Shown: positions 25,501 through 33,680 of the stretch, in pieces
How positions within the stretch are numbered: the first letter of the stretch is position 1
How the letters are laid out: every line of letters starts with the position of its first letter
DNA from: Nostoc sp. NIES-4103
GTDB lineage: Bacteria; Cyanobacteriota; Cyanobacteriia; Cyanobacteriales; Nostocaceae
Assembly: GCF_002368335.1 (NCBI RefSeq)
Contig: NZ_AP018288.1
Coordinates: 7,084,609 to 7,148,608 of the forward strand
Direction of reading: 5' to 3'
DNA length: 64,000 nt
Notes under the pieces: model-generated
Seen by the model: only the letters and a program-made list of their open reading frames with translations
The model's database searches: none
What the model was told of the DNA's origin: nothing
Position numbers and translations under genes: made by a program

Positions 25501-25776
25501 TTATTGCATCAGAATTTGCCGGATTAAAATATTCATTACCTCATCTTGGTTACCTGTCGGTACTAGTGGACTCCAATCTCCGACGCTGGCGTAGCCACTA
25601 AGCTGCAATCTGTGAATTGTCCTGGTAACGGCTTTCTCAGAACCAATTAATAAATGCTTAACAGGTTCTCTGTTGGGAAACGGTTTTTCAGTTGATTGAT
25701 TAAGGCTTGGTGTATTTAAACCTTCGCTCAAAAACTGTTCTAACTTTGACTGGGCAGAATTTTCTGATTGTGCCAT
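25501..25776 (-). CDS. Small conserved cyanobacterial hypothetical protein
   Basis: A 91-residue protein from the ATG at 25776. The start at 25827 would add 17 residues running through a GGCGATCGC region and is less likely. The C-terminal half (EPVKHLLIGSEKAVTRTIHR, LQLSGYASVGDWSPLVPTGN) is the conserved part of a small cyanobacterial family with no known function; the N-terminal half is low-complexity and polar. It is monocistronic. The 318-bp region upstream of 25827 has two HIP1 octamers and is otherwise AT-rich without features. Confidence 0.65.
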   Translation of the reverse strand: MAQSENSAQSKLEQFLSEGLNTPSLNQSTEKPFPNREPVKHLLIGSEKAVTRTIHRLQLSGYASVGDWSPLVPTGNQDEVMNILIRQILMQ

Positions 25777-26081
25777 GATGGTAGTCGTACTCCGATTGTG
25801 GATGTTACATAAAGGCGATCGCATCATCTTTGCGGGATTGGGCGATCGCCTTTATCATGTTTTTATATTAATGTATAATTTTATACTTTTTAACTACAAA
25901 TTCAAAAATTTTTAATAAAAATTCTCAAGTTTTAACGGCTATAAATTATGCTTGGCTAGAGTAATATGAGCAAGAGTAGTTAACAGAAATACCTTCAATT
26001 TTAGGCTTTTATACCAGTTTAAAAAAAGTCAAAATTCAAGGTTAATCTAGACTTTTGATTTTTGACTGGCTAAACAAAAAG

Positions 26082-26107
26082 TAGGGGCGTACAGCTGTAC
26101 GCCCCTA
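26082..26107 (-). terminator. Perfect palindrome, probable terminator of the Uma2 gene
   Basis: A 26-bp perfect palindrome around GTACAGCTGTAC, with TAGGGGC and GCCCCTA ends. On the minus strand it follows the stop codon by about 40 bp and leads into CTTTTTGTTT, as expected of an intrinsic terminator. The same palindrome type is a common interspersed repeat in Nostoc-like genomes (from memory). Confidence 0.7.
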
Positions 26108-26145
26108 TAGTCAAACCATGTGTGACAAAGATTTTTGCAAAAAAT

Positions 26146-26856
26146 TTAATCTTCAGGTTCAATTCCCGCCGCCCGCAATTGTGCTGCTAGTCTTTCAGCA
26201 CGTTGGCGTTCTTGTTCAGCTAATTCTGAACCCCAAAGTAGTAAATTTCCTTGTTCATCCCACCACCGTAACCACTTTCCTGTGCGGTTTTCGCGAGTAC
26301 CTTCCCATACACCCAAGTAAAGATTCATTTCTCCTATCCAACAACGCTGGTTTTCATCTGGTTCTTTCAAAATGTATTGTTCGTTTTCATCTAAACAATA
26401 CATTTCAATACTGCCGCTATTTGGTTCAAATATGATGTAGTTTGGTACTTTGAGAATACGTTCGTAAAAAAACCATTTGCCAGGCGGATATGTCGCTTTG
26501 ATAGAATACTCTGTCTCCTGGGTATCGGAAATAAATTCCATCACAATTAAGGGAATATCACCCTCTAGTTGAGGGGTATAACTGCGTATTACTTGTTCTC
26601 TACTAACATTAATTTTGGGAATAAAAGCCCAATCAGGGGCTTTGATGACGATTTTGTTGTTTAAGGTGGCACAAATGCCGTAATTAGTTGTTGTTAGGGC
26701 GTTAGCTGCAATTTTTCCGGCTAATTGTAGGCTTTCTGTGAGTGCAGCTGCTAAGGCTGGTTGGTTGATGTTGTCCACTGGATCATTTGGCAATTTATAA
26801 TCATCTGGCAATTTTTCCCAAGTGATTTTGTAGTCCTGAGTGACAATGGCTGTCAT
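26146..26856 (-). CDS. Uma2 family (DUF820) putative restriction endonuclease-fold protein
   Basis: A 236-residue member of the Uma2/DUF820 family, abundant in cyanobacteria, with a PD-(D/E)XK nuclease fold and unknown biological role. Family signs are APDWAFIPKI (the conserved catalytic Asp region), IPLIVMEFISDTQ with the E-containing strand, a later KWFFYERILKVPNYIIFEP segment and the coiled tail ELAEQERQRAERLAAQLRAAG. Length is normal. It is transcribed alone downstream of radA (57 bp gap, same strand), with its own palindromic terminator. Confidence 0.85.
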   Translation of the reverse strand: MTAIVTQDYKITWEKLPDDYKLPNDPVDNINQPALAAALTESLQLAGKIAANALTTTNYGICATLNNKIVIKAPDWAFIPKINVSREQVIRSYTPQLEGDIPLIVMEFISDTQETEYSIKATYPPGKWFFYERILKVPNYIIFEPNSGSIEMYCLDENEQYILKEPDENQRCWIGEMNLYLGVWEGTRENRTGKWLRWWDEQGNLLLWGSELAEQERQRAERLAAQLRAAGIEPED

Positions 26857-26913
26857 GGTTTTTTCCTTACTTTTTTCAGCCCCTCTCTGTAAAAGAGGGG
26901 TTAAGGGTGAGGT

Positions 26914-28470
26914 TTACTCGTCGTCAAGTTCTAAGTCTTCAGCTGTCAATTCTTGATGGGGGATGGCGGCGATGATTGCATCTATTACTTTGGCAACTGG
27001 TAAAATTTCGATACCAAAATCGGGGAATTTTTGCCCTTTAGGAACGATCGCTCTTTTAAATCCTAATTTAGCTGCTTCTTTTAACCGCAGTTCCATCTGG
27101 GAAACTGAACGCACTTGTCCGCCTAAGCCTACTTCCCCAATTAATACGGTACTTGGATCGACTATGCGATCGCGGAAACTAGCAACGATCGCGATCGCTA
27201 TTCCTAAATCTACTGCTGGTTCTTCCACATTCAACCCGCCAGCGGAAGCGACATAAGAATCTAATTTTGACATGGGTATCCCCACCCGTTTTTCTAACAC
27301 GGCGAGAATTTGCACTAAACGGTTGTAATCTATACCAGTACCAGCACGACGGGGCGACGGATAGCTGGTGGGACTGACTAAGGCTTGCAACTCGACGACA
27401 ATGGGGCGAGTGCCTTCGCAAGCTACTACAATGGCTGTACCAGGTGCAGGATCATCACGATTACCTAAAAATAACTCACTGGGGTTAGGAACTTCCCGCA
27501 ATCCATTTTGCACCATTTCAAAGATGCCAATTTCGTGAGTTGCCCCAAAGCGGTTTTTTACAGTTCTTAATAATCGATGAGAAGCAAAGCGATCGCCTTC
27601 AAAATACAATACTGTATCAACTAAGTGTTCTAAAACTTTCGGCCCGGCGATCGCTCCTTCTTTGGTGACATGTCCCACAATTAACATTGTGATGTCTTCG
27701 TGCTTTGCCACTTTCATCAACGCCGCTGTACATTCTCTCACTTGTGCTACGGAACCAGGCGCAGATGTAAGTGCCGGAAAGAACACAGTTTGAATACTAT
27801 CAATCACTGCTAAATTGGGTCTTAGAGAATCTATCTCTTTTAAAATCTCCTCCAAATCAGTTTCCGGTAATACATATAAATCTGCGTCTATATGTTCTTC
27901 TGATTCGGAAGTTTCTACTGTTGTGCCATTTTTATCAATGGTTTCTACTGTTACTTTGCCTTTCTCATCACTAAGTATTTCTAAGGGTTTGGATACTCCC
28001 AAACGAGAAGCTCTTAACTTGACCTGTTGTCCTGATTCTTCTCCAGAAACGTAGAGGATGCGATATCTTTGCGCTAGTTGACTGGATACTTGGAGTAGTA
28101 AAGTAGATTTACCGATACCAGGGTCACCACCTATTAACACCATAGAACCAGGGACAACCCCACCACCAAGCACCCGATCTAGTTCTCCATAACCTGATTC
28201 CCAGCGCATGACTTGGCGATCGCTAATTTGTTCAAATGTCAAAGATGCGCGTGGTTTCGCTGGTTTTGCTGGTTTAGCGGTAGACTTACCATTATTCTGA
28301 GTAGCGTGCCAATTACCCACTCCCCCACGACTGGGTATATCTGCTAAATAAGGGCTGGTAGTTTGCTCTACTAAAGAATCGTAAGTATCACAATTGGGAC
28401 ACTTACCAAACCACTGGGAAGATTCTGCCCCACATTCGTTACAAACGTAAAAGGTTTTAGGTTTTGCCAT
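26914..28470 (-). CDS. radA: DNA repair protein RadA (Sms)
   Basis: A 518-residue RadA, a RecA-like helicase that drives branch migration in recombination. A C4 zinc finger lies at the N-terminus (CNECG, GKCPNC), then Walker A GGDPGIGKST, the RadA-specific KNRFG motif, and a Lon-protease-like C-terminal domain (DLGIAIAIVASFRDR, GEVGLGGQVR). An insertion of about 25 residues (TVETIDKNGTTVETSESEE) precedes NLYVLPETDLEEI-like sequence; it makes the protein longer than the usual 450-460 residues together with a linker after the zinc finger. It is divergent from rpaB. Confidence 0.96.
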   Translation of the reverse strand: MAKPKTFYVCNECGAESSQWFGKCPNCDTYDSLVEQTTSPYLADIPSRGGVGNWHATQNNGKSTAKPAKPAKPRASLTFEQISDRQVMRWESGYGELDRVLGGGVVPGSMVLIGGDPGIGKSTLLLQVSSQLAQRYRILYVSGEESGQQVKLRASRLGVSKPLEILSDEKGKVTVETIDKNGTTVETSESEEHIDADLYVLPETDLEEILKEIDSLRPNLAVIDSIQTVFFPALTSAPGSVAQVRECTAALMKVAKHEDITMLIVGHVTKEGAIAGPKVLEHLVDTVLYFEGDRFASHRLLRTVKNRFGATHEIGIFEMVQNGLREVPNPSELFLGNRDDPAPGTAIVVACEGTRPIVVELQALVSPTSYPSPRRAGTGIDYNRLVQILAVLEKRVGIPMSKLDSYVASAGGLNVEEPAVDLGIAIAIVASFRDRIVDPSTVLIGEVGLGGQVRSVSQMELRLKEAAKLGFKRAIVPKGQKFPDFGIEILPVAKVIDAIIAAIPHQELTAEDLELDDE

Positions 28471-28641
28471 TCTTAAAACTTATTAATTAATCTTAATGTT
28501 TCCTTAATTTTTTGGTCAAAACTAAAATCCATGAATAGTAATAATTGGAGCTTTTTCCCAATCAATTTCTGGAATGATATCTTAATATTATGGTATTAAA
28601 AATTAATCATGAAAAATTTTAGTTAAGGAGCGTTGAGAAAC

Positions 28642-29370
28642 TTGGAAAGTCATAAAGAAAAAATCCTGGTGGTAGACGACGAAGCCAGCATTCGCCGGAT
28701 TTTGGAAACGCGCCTTTCCATGATTGGCTACGACGTAGTGACGGCTGGCGACGGTGAAGAAGCTTTGGACACTTTTCGCAAAGCTGATCCTGACCTAGTA
28801 GTTTTGGATGTAATGATGCCAAAGCTAGACGGCTACGGAGTTTGTCAAGAATTACGTAAGGAATCGGATGTCCCTATCATTATGCTAACAGCCTTGGGGG
28901 ACGTTGCCGATCGCATCACTGGATTGGAATTGGGCGCTGACGACTATGTAGTTAAACCATTTTCCCCCAAGGAATTAGAAGCTCGTATTCGCTCAGTGTT
29001 GCGGCGAGTAGATAAAACTGGTGCTTCAGGTATTCCTAGTTCAGGAGTCATACATGTAGGAAATATCAAAATTGATACGAACAAGCGCCAAGTCTACAAA
29101 GGCGATGAGCGGATTCGCTTGACAGGAATGGAATTTAGCCTCTTAGAGTTACTGGTAAGTCGCTCTGGAGAAGCTTTTTCTCGTTCAGAAATTTTACAGG
29201 AGGTGTGGGGTTACACACCAGAACGTCATGTAGATACTCGTGTAGTAGACGTGCATATCTCCCGATTACGAGCAAAATTAGAAGATGACCCCAGTAACCC
29301 AGAATTGATTCTCACCGCGCGAGGTACTGGTTATCTTTTCCAGCGGATAATTGAACCAGGGGAGGAGTAA
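28642..29370 (+). CDS. rpaB: Response regulator RpaB (Ycf27)
   Basis: A 242-residue OmpR-family regulator that controls high-light and photosynthesis genes with the kinase NblS (Hik33). The receiver domain has D12-D13, the phosphoacceptor D56 (VVLDVMMPKLDG) and K in VVKPFSPKELEARI. The winged-helix DNA-binding domain ends in HVDTRVVDVHISRLRAKL. There is no ATG. I prefer TTG at 28642, which gives (M)ESHKEKILVVDDE with AAGGAG (28625-28630) 11 bases upstream; the TTG at 28633 is only 2 bases from that site. The near-perfect RpaB sequence distinguishes it from other OmpR regulators. It is followed by the CCB2/CCB4-like gene on the same strand. Confidence 0.95.
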   Translation: MESHKEKILVVDDEASIRRILETRLSMIGYDVVTAGDGEEALDTFRKADPDLVVLDVMMPKLDGYGVCQELRKESDVPIIMLTALGDVADRITGLELGADDYVVKPFSPKELEARIRSVLRRVDKTGASGIPSSGVIHVGNIKIDTNKRQVYKGDERIRLTGMEFSLLELLVSRSGEAFSRSEILQEVWGYTPERHVDTRVVDVHISRLRAKLEDDPSNPELILTARGTGYLFQRIIEPGEE

Positions 29371-29378
29371 AAAGCAGG

Positions 29379-29465
29379 GGAGATGGGGAGATGGGGAGAT
29401 GGGGAGCAGGGGAGTAGGGGAGAATAACTAATAGCCACTGACCACTGACCACTGACAACTGACAA
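29379..29465. repeat. GGGAGATG and CTGACCA tandem repeats after rpaB
   Basis: GGGGAGAT units are followed by ACTGACCA heptads that run up to the start codon of the next gene at 29466, so its ribosome binding site is not recognisable. Confidence 0.75.
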
Positions 29466-30119
29466 ATGACCAAACCTGATCCCAATCGAGTTTTACGGCG
29501 TCTACCCATTTTTGTCGGCTCTTTAGGCGCTGTACTTTTGCTAATTAACCGTTTGTTGACACCAGAATTAACAGAGTCCCAATCGCGTGGAGATGTGCTG
29601 GGTGTAATTTTGAGTGCGGTGTTGATTTTAACAGGTTTAATTTGGCAGCAAGTACAGCCGCGATCGCCTGATGCTGTAGAACTAACTGGAGAAGAAGGTT
29701 TTATCTTAGCGCCAGATTTACCAGAAGCCGTGAAAACAGAGCTAGCCTGGGCATCACACTTATTATTGACTAATACAGTGACGCGATCGCTCGTAGTTTT
29801 CTATCAAGGTAAAATTTTGTTACGTCGCGGTATTCTGGGCCCTAAATCTGAAGTAATACCAGGCCCAATCTTGAAACAAGTATTAGAAAAACAAAGGCCA
29901 ATTTATTTAGTTGCTTTAAAAGTCTACCCAGGACGCATTGAATTTGATTATTTGCCAGAAAACACTCAAGGTGTAATTTGTCAACCAATTGGTAACCAAG
30001 GTGCTTTAATTTTGGGAGCAAATGCACCTCGGAGTTACACTAAACAAGATGAAAATTGGATTGCAGGAATTGCTGATAAATTAGCTGTTACTCTTGAAGA
30101 GTTAGGAGTTAGGAGTTAG
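29466..30119 (+). CDS. Cofactor assembly of complex C subunit B (CCB2/CCB4-like)
   Basis: A 217-residue membrane protein of the CCB2/CCB4 family (PF11152). In algae and plants these proteins help attach heme c(i) to cytochrome b6 of the b6f complex; the cyanobacterial homologue is expected to do the same at the thylakoid. There are two N-terminal transmembrane segments (about residues 14-28 and 43-60). A stromal/cytoplasmic domain follows with GEEGFILAPDLPEAVKTELAWAS, GPKSEVIPGPIL and the closing GALILGANAPRSYT segment. It lies downstream of rpaB on the same strand, separated by tandem repeats. The last codons (EELGVRS) run into a GAGTTAGGAGTTAGG repeat. Confidence 0.87.
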   Translation: MTKPDPNRVLRRLPIFVGSLGAVLLLINRLLTPELTESQSRGDVLGVILSAVLILTGLIWQQVQPRSPDAVELTGEEGFILAPDLPEAVKTELAWASHLLLTNTVTRSLVVFYQGKILLRRGILGPKSEVIPGPILKQVLEKQRPIYLVALKVYPGRIEFDYLPENTQGVICQPIGNQGALILGANAPRSYTKQDENWIAGIADKLAVTLEELGVRS

Positions 30120-30180
30120 GAATTTTTAATTTTTAACTTTTAATTTTTAATTAAAAACTGATTGGAAAATTGAAAGCTTC

Positions 30181-30699
30181 ATGCAAATTATTTATTGGTT
30201 ATTAGTTGTACTAATGGTTGTAGGAATCATCGGTGCTGTGGTTCCTGCTATTCCTGGTACAAGTTTAATTTTAATTGCAATTATTATTTGGGGATTCGTT
30301 AGTAGTTCCTTTGCAGCTATTAAAATACCACTCATCGTTACAGTTATTGTGTTAGTCCTGAGTGTGGGAGTTGATTTTTTAGCTGGCTACTTAGGTGCAA
30401 AACAAGCAGGCGCTAGCAAGTGGGGACAAATTGGTGCAATTGTAGGTTTATTGCTAGGATTTTTTGGATTACTGCCAACTTTACCTTTTGGAGGGCCGCT
30501 AGTAGGAATTTTATTTGGGCCTTTGTTGGGAGCGATTATTGGTGAATACATTTACCGTCGTCAATTCTGGTTAGCAGTTAAAGCTGGCGTAGGAATTGTC
30601 GTAGGCACATTAATAGGGAATTTAATTCAGGGAGTATTAGCGATCGCAGCAGTTATAGTTTTTTTATTCACAACTTGGCCGCAAGTATTTGGTGGATAA
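30181..30699 (+). CDS. DUF456 family membrane protein
   Basis: A 172-residue integral membrane protein of the DUF456 family, function unknown. It has about four to five hydrophobic segments with Gly-rich motifs typical of the family: GAVVPAIPGTSLIL near the N-terminus, DFLAGYLGAKQAGASKWGQIG in the middle, and FGGPLVGILFGPLLGAIIGE. Length is normal. It is probably the third gene of a short plus-strand run after rpaB and the CCB2/CCB4 gene, and is followed at once by a palindromic repeat (30707-30734) that may end transcription. Confidence 0.85.
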   Translation: MQIIYWLLVVLMVVGIIGAVVPAIPGTSLILIAIIIWGFVSSSFAAIKIPLIVTVIVLVLSVGVDFLAGYLGAKQAGASKWGQIGAIVGLLLGFFGLLPTLPFGGPLVGILFGPLLGAIIGEYIYRRQFWLAVKAGVGIVVGTLIGNLIQGVLAIAAVIVFLFTTWPQVFGG

Positions 30700-30706
30700 A
30701 ATTAAT

Positions 30707-30734
30707 GTAGTGGCAATTGATGAATTGCCACTAC
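30707..30734. repeat. Palindromic repeat after the DUF456 gene
   Basis: A perfect 12-bp inverted repeat (GTAGTGGCAATT) around GATG, seven bases past the DUF456 stop. A relative with the same core and the same downstream AAGTCCT/GAGTCCT motif occurs at 40238-40265, so this is an interspersed repeat that may double as a terminator. Confidence 0.7.
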
Positions 30735-30781
30735 AAAATATAGTTTGGCTTAAGTCCTATAAGCCCATCTCCAATTTAATA

Positions 30782-31447
30782 CTAAGCTGATTGCAAAGCA
30801 TTTCTGGCTTCAATTGCCACTGGTTCCACTTGATCATTCGTGAGAGTTTTTAATACAGATTGAGCATCTGCACCACCCAAACGAGTCAAGGCTTGCACAA
30901 CTCTGTAGCGGATTTGCCAATCTGGATTAGTAGCATAAGGAGTTAATAAAGCAACTGCTTCTGGATTTCCTAACTCACCAAGGGCGCTAATAGCCGCAGT
31001 TTGGACTAATTCATTCTCTGAGGTGAGTGCTTCTTTGAGTAGATTAAAGGCTCGCGGATCGCCCAATTCTCCTAATGTAGCGATAATACTAAATTTTACT
31101 AGCCACTCAGGGGATTGATGGTAAACCCGCTCTAAATCTTCAAAAGCGCTGTGTATTTTCAAAGCGCCTAAACTGTCTGCGGCTGCTGCTTGCACATCAA
31201 CTTCAGTGTCATTAAGCAAGCGATCGCGCAATATTTCCAACGATAACTCTAGATTTTGTGTACCGAGTGTATTCAACTGACTCACCGCTGAGTACCTCAC
31301 TCGTGAATTGCCATCAGCAATAGCAATTTGAATCAGTTCAAAAGCGATCGCAGGTTCTAGTTCGCGGATTTGATTTACTGCACGCAAGCGATCGCCCAAA
31401 TCCTCAGAACCTAGCAATTGCCTTACAGACTCAGGAGTAATACTCAT
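30782..31447 (-). CDS. nblB: HEAT-repeat protein NblB (phycobilisome degradation)
   Basis: A 221-residue alpha-alpha superhelix of HEAT/PBS-lyase repeats. NblB is related to CpcE/F lyases but takes part in phycobilisome breakdown, probably by acting on bilin attachment, during nutrient stress. Repeat motifs include NSRVRYSAVSQLNTLG, DVQAAAADSLGALK, VKFSIIATLGELGDPRAF, VQTAAISALGELGNPEAV and WQIRYRVVQALTRLGG. The N-terminus MSITPESVRQLLGSEDLGDR and the total length match NblB rather than the lyases, and no phycobilin lyase partner gene is adjacent. It is convergent with the DUF456 gene. Functional assignment is by family resemblance. Confidence 0.85.
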   Translation of the reverse strand: MSITPESVRQLLGSEDLGDRLRAVNQIRELEPAIAFELIQIAIADGNSRVRYSAVSQLNTLGTQNLELSLEILRDRLLNDTEVDVQAAAADSLGALKIHSAFEDLERVYHQSPEWLVKFSIIATLGELGDPRAFNLLKEALTSENELVQTAAISALGELGNPEAVALLTPYATNPDWQIRYRVVQALTRLGGADAQSVLKTLTNDQVEPVAIEARNALQSA

Positions 31448-31556
31448 CTAATAATCCTATTTTCTCAAAGTAATTTTAAAAGTAGTCAAGAGTCCACAGT
31501 CCATAGTCAAAGAGTTTTTGACTATTGACTATTGACCAATGACTAATGACAACTGA

Positions 31557-32015
31557 CTAACTAGCAGCCATTGCCCGAATAATATCACCACGAGTGAGGA
31601 TACCAATGACTTGACCCGCGCTGTCAAGTACAGGTAAGCGGTGGACGTTGCGATCGTGCATCAGTTTAGCTGCTTCTTTTACAGTTTTATCAGGGGAAAT
31701 AGTTATGGGGTTTTTGCTCATCACTTCGCCAACAGTTTGCCCCAATGCTTTATGCAAGTCCCGTTCATAAGTGGCAGGGTTTTGTAGATAAATGACGCTA
31801 TCAAGAAACATGATATATGCTGGAGGAGTAACACCAGTTTCTTGCCACATCAAGTCAGTTTCTGAAATAATGCCCACCAATTTCTCGGCATCATCCACAA
31901 CAGGTAGCCCACTGATGCGTCGTTCTGCAATGATTTGCACGGCTTCCTGGAGTGGAGTTTCCGGCCGAACAACAATGGGGTTATGGGTCATTACATCGGC
32001 AACGGTTTTAGGCAT
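31557..32015 (-). CDS. Two-CBS-domain protein
   Basis: A 152-residue cytoplasmic protein from the ATG at 32015 (MPKTVADVMTHNPIVV); a start at 32039 adds eight residues. It consists only of a CBS pair (Bateman module): VADVMTHNPIVV to VGIISETDLM, then VGEVMSKNPITI to VIGILTRGDIIRAM. Such modules bind adenine nucleotides and sense energy charge. The loop between them (TGVTPPAYIMFLDSVIYLQN) is the usual long one of cyanobacterial and plant CBSX-like proteins. No effector domain is attached and the target is unknown. It is upstream of nblB on the same strand, but repeat-rich spacing argues against tight coupling. Confidence 0.88.
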   Translation of the reverse strand: MPKTVADVMTHNPIVVRPETPLQEAVQIIAERRISGLPVVDDAEKLVGIISETDLMWQETGVTPPAYIMFLDSVIYLQNPATYERDLHKALGQTVGEVMSKNPITISPDKTVKEAAKLMHDRNVHRLPVLDSAGQVIGILTRGDIIRAMAAS

Positions 32016-32237
32016 TTGCTTACTGACACCTTCGATCAAAGTCTCTGCGATTATTGTAGAAAATTACGGCTCTTAACCTGATTGAGTTAATACATTGTTA
32101 CGTCAGTTGTCAGTGGTCAGTTGTCAGTGGTAGGGGCGGGTTTTGCAATCTTACTCAATTATTAGCAAGTTAATTGGCTAAACCCGCTCGTACAGTTGTC
32201 AGTTGTCAGTTGTAATTAGTTATTCTCCCCATCTCCC

Positions 32238-32693
32238 TCATCCCCCCATCTCCCTCATCCCTCTCATCCCTCTCATCTCCTTTAAGGCTTCAATAATTTG
32301 ACTATTCGCTTGAGGAAAAGCAAACTGTTCTAGTTCATTTAAGTTTACCCAGCGAATCTCATCACATTCCAGGGGTTGAGGAATACCTGCAACTAAACGA
32401 CATTGATGCACTGTCAGCGTTACGCGCAAGTGAGCATAAGTGTGGTCAATGGTAATTAAATGTTCTCTAACTTCAATCTCGATTCCGAGTTCTTCATAAA
32501 TTTCCCTTTGAATACACTCTTGGACGGTTTCACCAGGCTCGATTTTGCCGCCAGGAAATTCCCACAAACCACCCATTGCACCTTCCAAACGACGGCGATC
32601 AATTAAAATTTGCCCTTGGTCGTTCCAAATTACGGCAACACCAATAATTTTATGGGGTGGCAAAGCACTAATTTCACTCGTAGTTTGTGTCAT
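32238..32693 (-). CDS. mutT: 8-oxo-dGTP diphosphatase MutT
   Basis: A 151-residue Nudix enzyme that removes 8-oxo-dGTP from the nucleotide pool. The Nudix box is complete at residues 49-71 (G49, E55, R63-E64, E67-E68, G70), preceded by GGLWEFPGGK, the MutT hallmark. The C-terminal domain is short (LVAGIPQPLECDEIRWVNLNEL). The last 13 residues (EMRGMRGMREMGG) are encoded by a CTCATCCCT-type tandem repeat, and the stop lies inside the array, so the tail has been extended by repeat DNA. No SD is obvious before the ATG at 32693. Confidence 0.9.
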   Translation of the reverse strand: MTQTTSEISALPPHKIIGVAVIWNDQGQILIDRRRLEGAMGGLWEFPGGKIEPGETVQECIQREIYEELGIEIEVREHLITIDHTYAHLRVTLTVHQCRLVAGIPQPLECDEIRWVNLNELEQFAFPQANSQIIEALKEMRGMRGMREMGG

Positions 32694-32756
32694 ATTTGAT
32701 TAAATATAAATAATGATTAGAAATTAACAGCTAATAATTTTTGACTATTAAGTAAT

Positions 32757-32801
32757 AACAATAACTCGGCAGTTGGCTGAGATATCTGCCGAGTTATTGT
32801 T
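32757..32801 (-). terminator. Hairpin terminator of the DUF760 gene
   Basis: A perfect 16-bp stem (32757-32772 with 32786-32801) with a 13-base loop and AT-rich outer pairs. It lies about 290 bp past the DUF760 stop on the minus strand and upstream of mutT, and could end transcription from either side. Nothing else is visible in 32802-33089. Confidence 0.6.
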
Positions 32802-33089
32802 AGAATACACCCCTAATAGATGGTGAGTTACACTTAGCTATAACGCACCCAATAATATTACAATTTACTTTCTAAATGGACTCTAAGTATAGTTTTAGTG
32901 AATCAAGCGGCGTTAGCATCCTTATAGTTAAGTCTGAATGAATTTTGCTAACGCATCGCTGCGAATTCAAGAATTAGAGGTAAGTTAAGTGATGATTCAG
33001 CATGATACTAATTTTCGATTTTCTTCCCCATGATTAGCACGAGGTAGAAATCTAACAATGTACAATTTTATATCGAAAACTACAGATTG

Positions 33090-33464
33090 CTAATCATTTT
33101 CGTTATTATTAGTATCAGTTCCTTGCAATGCTAATTCAAAGTTCATTCTCTGTTCAGCATTACGCAAGAAATAACCACTAATCATGGCTGAAGCTAGTAG
33201 CCGACCAAGACTTTCGCGGCTTGTAGTGACGGTGACACCAAAGTGTTCTGAGGGTAAGTTACCCAACAACCCTACAATGTTGCGTTCCATCACTTGAAAA
33301 ACTTCACTAGAATTAGGCTTGGATAGCTGAGTAACTGTTTCTGGACTCAAAGATTTAACGTACTGCCACAGCAAATTCACAGTTTCAGACTCGCTTGACT
33401 CACTATTAAAAAATTCTGAAACTCGATTGGATGGGTTATTCACGTCGTACCTCCTGTACTTCAA
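33090..33464 (-). CDS. DUF760 protein
   Basis: A 124-residue protein of the DUF760 family, found in cyanobacteria and plastids and of unknown function. The core is EVFQVMERNIVGLLGNLP and HFGVTVTTSRESLGRLLASAM, followed by SGYFLRNAEQRM, which is the family signature. The N-terminal 30 residues are polar and variable, and the C-terminus is Asn/Asp-rich. GGAGG lies 6 bases before the ATG. It is transcribed alone between mutT and the sigma factor gene. In plants, relatives bind stromal proteins; I do not extend that here. Confidence 0.85.
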   Translation of the reverse strand: MKYRRYDVNNPSNRVSEFFNSESSESETVNLLWQYVKSLSPETVTQLSKPNSSEVFQVMERNIVGLLGNLPSEHFGVTVTTSRESLGRLLASAMISGYFLRNAEQRMNFELALQGTDTNNNEND

Positions 33465-33680
33465 TTACTATCTAGTAGTGTTTGTAACTTGAATAATAAA
33501 CGCCTGTTTGTTTTATTTGACTTGGCTAAGTATTAACTGTTCCTGTCAACTAATGTAACAGGCGAATTCTCACATGGAAGTCGGTGTAACCGTACCAAAA
33601 GCAGCGTATTTTCTCGCCTATTGGTCATTAGTTATTTGTCCTTCGTCCTTTGCAAATGACAAATGACAAATGACAAAGGA

